From the NCBI GenBank assembly GCA_007570785.1, contig ML664161.1, positions 840,658-904,657 of the forward strand: a stretch of DNA of 64,000 nt. The letters are read 5' to 3'. Position numbers and translations under genes: made by a program. The notes below the pieces were generated by a model. It saw nothing but the letters and a program-made list of their open reading frames with translations, ran no database searches and was not told where the DNA came from. Positions 57,341-64,000 of the stretch are shown piece after piece (within the stretch, counting starts at the first letter, position 1; the number at the start of each line of letters is the position of its first letter). Origin of the DNA: Antilocapra americana (taxonomy: Eukaryota; Chordata; Mammalia; Artiodactyla; Antilocapridae).

Positions 57341-57710
57341 TGGTCTGTCACCTCAAACTGGAGATACAGAAAGCCATTGATATAGGTCTAGTCCAAACCT
57401 GGAGACCTGGAAACCCAGGGAAGCCAAGGATTTAGGTCCCGATCTGAGTTAGAGGCCCAAGAACCAGGAGTGCTAAAGTTTGAGAGGAGAAGACTAATAT
57501 TCCAATTCAACAAAAAGCAAATTCACACTGCCTCCACCTTTTTGTTCTATTCAGGCTCTCAAAGTATTGGACAATGCCCACTGCACTAGTGAGAATAATA
57601 CCTTCCAGAAACACCTTCACAGATACATCCAGAAATAATGGTTTACCAGGTATCAGGGCATCACTTAGTCTAGTTACACTGTCACATACATTTAACCATC
57701 AAACTTAACA
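57341..57710. repeat. Ancient mammalian dispersed repeat, family open
   Basis: CCAAACCTGGAGACCTGGAAA, GCCCAAGAACCAGGAGTGCT, CCTCCACCTTTTTGTTCTAT, TTCAGGCTCTCAAAGTATTG, AACACCTTCACAGATACATCC and ACATTTAACCATCA follow a familiar old mammalian repeat in order. It is diverged and I do not commit to a class. Confidence 0.55.
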
Positions 57711-59836
57711 GTAATCTCTTCCCAATGAGATATTAATTTACTTAGCAAATACATGCACAAAACCTATAATATCAAAAGAATGTACATATGTTACCAATTT
57801 TGAAATATTAATTTACTACCTTGCTACATTTACAGTATAATTTAAACTAGCTGGTTGCCTTATATAGTCTATTTACCAAAATCTATTAAGACAATGCCAT
57901 ATTTTATGTACATAAGGGGATTTTCATATACAAATATTTCACTACATGATTTTAAGCCACTTTAGATTTATTTGTTGTAAGATTCTGTATTATTAATCTT
58001 ACTACTGTTGGAAACCATCCTCTAAATTCATAATTGTTTCAAGAAATTAAACTATGTTTCATGACTAGGAAAAATTTTTTTGAGGACAGCCATAACAAGG
58101 GCTTCTTTGCTCTCCTGTCTGAATACTGTATGTTGTCACAAATGCATGAAAAATGTTCAATAAATAAATATCTAAAATATGAATGTAATAAAGAAATGCA
58201 TATTTCAATTTCATTGCTATTCCTTATAATATTAAATCTTCTCTGATTCATTTCTTTAGTAAAAATTACTGAAAATTGTCAGAGGACTAGGGTAATATTT
58301 TTCCTTCTCTTGAATGTGGTTACATGATATAAAAGAAAGAATGTATAATTCAGAATTAGGATATATGATTTTGAAGTTTTCCTTTAATATTCTTTACTTT
58401 GTACAGTCTTAGCTGAGTTAACTCAGATTCAAAATGGAAATTCAAGACAAATGTTTTTCATTTTTTTGTTGATTTTTTTTTGAAAAATTAAGATATTTAA
58501 CCCTCATATTACAGGAAAAAGAACCATTAATGTTTATTTTCTGGGCAGCATGAAACCTTTAATTTTATTTAATTTTTTGTCCATATTTTAAGTTATTTCA
58601 CAAGTAATTTACAGGTATAAGACTAAAGACATACTGAAAGCAATGTTACTAAATAATAATATTTTTAAACATAGTAGAACTATTTTAATAAGTAAAACAT
58701 CGCTGGAGATGAAAGGATACTGGTAGAAACACTTTTTAACAAGTTGGGATCATACAGAATTTTACTCAAAACTGTCACATGAAACTCAGTCCTTTAAATG
58801 ACTAACAGAAGAGAATAATACTATATTTGCATTTTTTGTTGGAAGTATATTGTTTAGTAATCAATTCTTGAGTTTCAGGAAATTTATTTAAGATATCATC
58901 ATCTAAAGATACATAGTATGAGACTTCATTAATACCAACAATTTCATTATACCAGTACAGTTCAGGAGTGCTGCTCTCTTTTTCTTTAAGTTTGGCCATC
59001 TTCTCATTGGATTTATCTTATAACTGTAGAATGTCACATTTCTTCTTTTTGCTGTTATGGTTGGAGAATAAAATCTTAATCCTCAACTGTGTTCAAGAAA
59101 TGGGAAAGCAGACTACAGAAATACTGTCCTACTGGTTTTTTTAAATTCATTCTCAAAAGATGTAATAATTTGGACAAAATAAAATGAAAATGGAAAAACG
59201 ACAGTTTCTTCCATCCTTCTAAGTTATTTTATCATTCATCTGTTTTCTTATTACTTATTCTTTTCTCAGCATGGTTGGGGATAACTGATGCAATCTTGAG
59301 TAATAATTAAACAATTCTTACAATGATGAAATTAAGAATTATTTTATAATATGGAGAAAATAAAGTCAGTACGATCCCATCATTCATTTTAGACTTAGAA
59401 TTCAATGGACCCAAATACTAACTGCAAATCGAATGAATTATATTCCATTAAAAATAGGTATATTTCCTTTTTCTTCTTTGGAAAGAGTTTAAGAAAGAAT
59501 AAATTCATAAAACATAAATCCTTAAAAACACAACTGCTGAAAAAAGAAACTCAAAACCAGTAATTGGTCCAGTGATCCTCATGTTATACCAAGGGTTGAT
59601 CAACTTGGCACATTATACATACTTGATAAAATATAGCTTTATTTTCTCTTTCAACTGAGCACTTCATTGATTTATTGAACCCTGAAGAAGGTAGGGTTGG
59701 GATGTAGGAAAACATTAGTAAGAAACAAAGGAGGCAATATTGCTTGTGTCTATATATTTAAAGTGTGTAACAGTATTTACTTATGCATACATGAATATAC
59801 AGATTCATATATATACTATATATATGTGTATGTATA
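57711..59836. other. AT-rich DNA, no gene recognised
   Basis: About 2.1 kb without recognised repeats. Frames at 58034-58246 (plus), 58039-58251 (minus) and 58802-58999 (minus) overlap or are isolated and carry no domain. Confidence 0.45.
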
Positions 59837-60045
59837 GACTTCCCAGATGATGCAGTAGTAAAAAAATCTGCCTGTTGATGCAGGAGATACAAGAGATGTG
59901 GTTTTGATCCCTGGGTCTGAAAGATACCCTGGAAGAGGATATGGCAACTCCATCCAGTATTCTTGCCTGGAAAATTCCATGAGCAGAGGAGCCTGGCAGT
60001 CTATTGTTCATGGGGACACAAAGAGTCAGACATGACTAACACCAT
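59837..60045 (+). mobile_element. Bov-tA SINE
   Basis: GACTTCCCAGATGATGCAGT head, GGTTTTGATCCCTGGGTCTG B-box region, CAGTATTCTTGCCTGGAAAA core, GAGTCAGACATGACTAACAC end, then a CA-rich tail. Confidence 0.9.
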
Positions 60046-60099
60046 GCATGCACACACACACGTGTCTGTGTGTATTTATGCATGTACACATACATACAT

Positions 60100-60286
60100 G
60101 GGGCCTCCCCAGTAGCTCAGTGGTGAAGAATCCACCTACAATACAGCGGATGGTGGGCTCAGTCCCTGGGTCTGGAAGATCCCCTGGAGAACAAAATGTC
60201 AATCTGCTCCAGTATTCTTGCAAAATCCCATGGACAGAGGAGCCTGGTGGACTATAATCCATGGGCATATGACTTTGTAACTAAAC

Positions 60287-60320
<34 letters not shown>
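60100..60320 (+). mobile_element. Bov-tA SINE with (AC)16 tail
   Basis: Body 60100-60287: GGGCCTCCCCAGTAGCTCAG head to GACTTTGTAACTAAACG. The usual A-rich tail is replaced by an uninterrupted AC run at 60288-60320. The TTGCCTGGAGAA core is shortened. Confidence 0.92.
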
Positions 60321-60322
<2 letters not shown>

Positions 60323-62112
60323 AATGTATACATGTATGCACTATTTTTGCTCTTTTAATTAATATCACAAAATGAATATTTTCACAAATGCTCTTTTAAG
60401 ATATTAGGAGATGGTTTGGCTGCATCTGTTACTTTACCAGAATTATTTGAGACTGTCAGAAACTAAAACAAGCAAAAAAATTCAAGAGTAGGGCATGTTG
60501 TTTGGGAGAAAGATAATGCAATATGATGAGACATAGTTTTGAATGCATTAATTTTGAAAATGGAAGCAACTTACTAAACTGACTTCATTGATATGAAGTA
60601 GATTATAGTGAAAGAGGGAATCAGTGCCTCTATTCTATCTAAAAATTTAAAATATCATCCAGGTAGCTATATTTTTTCATAGACATTTTATGTAGATGTT
60701 ACTGGTCCTAGCTGTCTATGGCTTTTAATATGACTATAAGCTCTCCTCTAAAAATCAGTTTCTAATAAATTTATGTTCAGCCACAGTAGCAATGGAAGAA
60801 ATAGAGACACCTGTTTTGCTTCTAGGGGTGCATAAGATGCTCATTTCACATTTATTTTTAACTGCAGGCTATATTTATGCATACGATTTTCACTAAAATA
60901 TTTCACTTCTGTTTTGTTACTACAGGAGATGTTCAAAGAACAAGACTTTTTCAAGGTCATTTAAAGACTCAAATACTTACTTCATTTCCATGAATAAGGC
61001 ATGTATAGGTCACTGAAATACTACAAGTCATTGAAAAATGTATTTTCTGTGAGATTCTCAATAGTGCTTTTTAAAGTAACATTTAAATTAACCAGTGGTT
61101 AAAATTGATATAAGAATGAAATAAAATCAACAAATTCAATAAGTGTAAAAAATGTAATATTTAAAAAAATTTCTTGAGGCTTTCATGTCACTTTTGATCT
61201 ATTCTTCTCACAAGAAATCTAGAATCCCAAAGATTTTTAGCACAAACAACATCTTTATTAATTTACACATATCTTACAATAAATAAGGCATTTTAATTAA
61301 TTTACTTTAAAAAGTAAATTGTACATGCTTACTTATTTCTAACATACATATATCCAGTGTGTTAAAATGAGGTTTAATATGTTTTTATCTGTGAGAGCAA
61401 GTATGTAAGTGTATTTGTGTAGATGTGTAGATGAACTGATAAAGTTAGAAGCAGTCTCACCTCTTTGTATGGATTAGGTGCTAAGACATTTTAATTTGGT
61501 TATTTGCAACTGCACATCCATTCCCTTAGACTCTGCCTTACACCTGGTATATGTGATCTAGTTGGCCCACTGATGATTTAGAAACCTTAATTGAATTTGA
61601 AGAGTATAACTGCCTAAATGCATGTTCATGGTAATATATACATAGAGAGAGATTTTGAGTTGAAAGACATATGAAAGTTCTGGTTTTCCTCCTCGCACTT
61701 CTGCACTTGCATTTGATCATCCCTGCACAAGTGCACCACATACTTTCTGAAAGCAGACACTGCCTCAGAGTTTCAGCTATAAGACATTTGTTAATGATTA
61801 ACACCTATGAAAGGAAGTGGACGCGGATTAAACAGAAAAAAACATAAAAACAAACATTGACTGATATGTAGTTCTGAACATTTATTTGCATGCAATACCC
61901 TCGTTATTTTCCCACATTGGTACAAATGACTGGCTTTATTTACTCTCTTGATTCAGCTGTGTCTTCAGTGGATTAATCTAATGTTCTATCATACAGGAAG
62001 CTTCTGGATATCCTTTATGATATGACCACTGAAATCTATAGGTAGTCGTCGCTGATTGCAACTCCTTTTCTATTTAGTGATTGCCCTTGTCTGTTGTAAT
62101 TTGAGATATAGT
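60321..62112. other. AT-rich DNA, no gene recognised
   Basis: No SINE, LINE or gene recognised. The minus-strand frame at 61538-61804 has many Cys but no known pattern. Confidence 0.45.
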
Positions 62113-62262
62113 GCTGGGAGATGCAGAGAAGGCAAGGTCAACCCACTTCAGTAGTCTTGCCTGGAGAATCCCAGGGACGGGGGAGTCTGGTGGGCTGCCT
62201 TCTATGGGGTTGCAGAGAGTCGAACATGACTGAAGAGACTTAGCAGCAGCAGCTGGGAGATG
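62113..62262 (+). mobile_element. Bov-A2 monomer with 11-bp TSD
   Basis: Body about 62124-62251: AGAGAAGGCAAGGTCAACCC to GACTGAAGAGACTTAGCAGC plus a CAGCAG tail. GCTGGGAGATG repeats perfectly at 62113-62123 and 62252-62262. It is a single monomer, unlike the dimers at 857 and 38716, and it cuts an older minus-strand reading frame. Confidence 0.94.
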
Positions 62263-62540
62263 TTTGCTGAATCCTTGTGGGCAGAAAAGACAAATCCATA
62301 CCATAGTATGCATTCTAACTGACTGAAGTAATCCCACTGTGTACATTTGTGATCAAGTGGACAGTTCATGTCCCAGAGAAGTGGTGCCATATTGTGGAAC
62401 TCAGATTGGTATCTGTTATTGACAGGTTGTATATAAGCTAGATCACTCTGAAAAGTGGAGGTCATGTTTGGGTCATATAGAGTCAATATCTCTGAGCACA
62501 TTGCTGTCGTTCTTACTTTAATACCCAATATGACCATCAT
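62262..62540 (-). pseudogene. Protein-like minus-strand frame, origin unknown
   Basis: The frame that begins with Met at 62540 encodes about 93 residues before it runs into the Bov-A2 SINE. The sequence looks natural in composition, for example a stretch with L-Y-D-P-N-M, N-M-A-P-L-L-W-D and W-D-Y-F-S-Q. I do not recognise the family. Upstream (62560-63000, minus) other pieces read open in different frames, with stops and shifts between them. This would fit an old processed gene copy or an ancient retroelement protein. No start context, promoter or splice signals support a live gene. A chance frame is possible. Confidence 0.3.
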
Positions 62541-64000
62541 GATCCCTAGCTTCTAGGCTAAATCTCACTGCCTTTCAATAGTTGCAGGATTGTATCATCC
62601 TCAGGGAGTCAAGTTTTATGTCAGCTATTCCTATTGTTAATCCTGGCCTACAAAGAAAAAACACAAGTGATCCAGTGATGCTAATGTATCACTCATAGCA
62701 GAATTTTCCTTTAAGCTTTGATAAGGTATGTCTTTCAGCTTTCTTGTTGAACATAATTGACTGGTGAGCCTCCTGGTTACAAAGAATATATCCATTCCAA
62801 TATGCCCAACTTTCTGAACCTTTCATTTTTTTTTTCCATCCCACCTTCCACAATAATCTTGATATTTCAATTGCATAGCAAATGCCTGAGAATTTGTCCT
62901 ACTCCTAAGTTTTTGAATTTCACCCCTCTGATTTAGCGCCTTCATAATTTGTCACATGAATATTTCCCCAGCTCCCATTAGTACATGCTCATTAGATATT
63001 GCAGCTCTTTTGAGTTATACAGTCCCCATATTCTATAATTAGCTCTGGTTTGCTTTCAGATCCCTATAGTTCTAGTGACCATGAAGTGAGGTAGTTGAAA
63101 ATTCTGAGAGGGGCATCTGTTGCATTGCTGCCTGAGGGTGTAGAGGGCTTTGTGTCATCTTTTAGAACAGGTGAAGTGCTATCTCAGTGGAGAGAGGAGC
63201 CTTTTTATCTTAGAATTTTAAAATGTGCTCACCCGGGTGCCTCCATTTCATGTCATAATGTTAGGTTTTCAAAATCAGGACCAGATCCTGGTATAACTAC
63301 CTGCTTTTGTTGGACAATTAACAATCTGAATTTTAACACAGTTGCCTCTTATGCACTTAGTTTACCTTCATTATCTCCACTCTCCCTTTGAAGAAGATGA
63401 AAGATTCTTTATACACAATCAAAAAGTGTATCTGACTTTCACATCTGTGTTTAAATTCACTGTTATCAGCCCTTAGTTCTTCATAATTTTCTGTTATCAA
63501 AATCACTTAGCAATAGATATCTAAGGCCATTAGCCTTACAGCTAGCTTTGGTTTCATACATCCCAAATGATTTGTGCACCCACTTTGCAGCCCCTTCTGT
63601 CTATACACAATCCTAATTCATTCAATGGTGAAAGCTTTAAGAACTGAATTGAAAGCCTGTGTCAGAAGTTTGCTGTATGTATTGCCAGTGATGGAATATT
63701 TATCAACAACCAAGCAATCACAAAGACTAATCTAGTTCTGAAATTCTATTCCATCTTACTGACTATATTCTTGGACCATTTTTGGTTCTAAATGCCACAA
63801 GTTGAATTTTTTTTTAAAAAGATTCTGAGACAGAGTTAGGAGCATGTATTATTTTGCTAGGGATGTCATAGGGATTAGAGTTCCTGTCTCCAAGATAGGT
63901 ACCTGTCCACTACTGAGGCTGACTGTAAAGGAGCTAACCACACTTCCTCTGTCTGAGAATCATTATCATTTTTTCTTGAAGCTGGAGCTCAGGGGGGGTA
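62541..64000. other. Unassigned DNA to window end
   Basis: Less AT-rich than most of the window and free of SINEs and BovB. It may continue the ancient element or pseudogene suspected at 62262-62540, but no motif fixes this. The plus frame at 63095-63391 lacks a domain. Confidence 0.35.

Noticed and set aside
1..64000. CRISPR array, operon, prophage or bacterial insertion sequence
   Set aside because: No regular spacer-repeat units, ribosome-binding sites or tight gene order; the content is vertebrate retroelements.
61862..64000. Intact retroviral or cellular coding gene on the minus strand
   Set aside because: Frames are broken by stops and shifts and no catalytic motif is visible; only kept as a low-confidence fossil.

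Overview
The window looks like nuclear DNA of a ruminant artiodactyl, most likely a bovid. The evidence is the repeats. BovB (RTE-type) LINE copies end in the GAACTGAACTGAA or GAACAACAAC tail. There are about two dozen tRNA-derived ruminant SINEs of the Bov-tA and Bov-A2 families, two older CHR-type SINEs, and young bovine-type L1 copies nested in older ones. The sequence is AT-rich. I found no convincing host exon, CpG island, RNA gene or CRISPR array. Every long open frame with recognisable protein content is a remnant of LINE-encoded protein, so this reads as gene-poor intergenic or deep-intronic DNA. The species cannot be fixed from this window.

Layout. 1-4.2 kb: two antisense L1 ORF2 fragments broken by SINE and BovB insertions. 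5.5-7.5 kb: an old L1 3' UTR holding a younger 5'-truncated L1 flanked by an unusually long 57-bp direct repeat. 10.1-12.3 kb: a composite BovB with a recognisable reverse transcriptase. 13-17.2 kb: a patch of local rearrangement with a direct duplication, an inverted repeat, a snap-back hairpin inside a SINE and a copied internal BovB segment. 16.8-18.9 kb: antisense L1. 19-27 kb: mostly unassigned AT-rich DNA with one SINE, one BovB and a cruciform-prone AT tract. 27.8-31 kb: a near full-length BovB with endonuclease and RT regions. 32-38 kb: nested L1, BovB and SINE copies, including the best preserved BovB RT frame (37229-38065, minus strand, one internal stop). 38.7-48.7 kb: SINE-rich. 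49.2-50.15 kb: a long inverted repeat with arms of about 335 bp. 50.6-64 kb: old repeats, further SINEs and long unassigned stretches.

The elements form no operon or pathway. They interact as nested insertions whose order can be read from target-site duplications. No new defence or gene system is visible. The points most worth a second look are the 49-50 kb inverted repeat, the exact 126-bp internal BovB duplication at 16.3/17.0 kb, the 13 kb rearrangement patch, the 57-bp L1 flanking repeat and an unexplained protein-like minus-strand frame near 62.3 kb. Repeat names come from recognition of conserved stretches, not from a library search.
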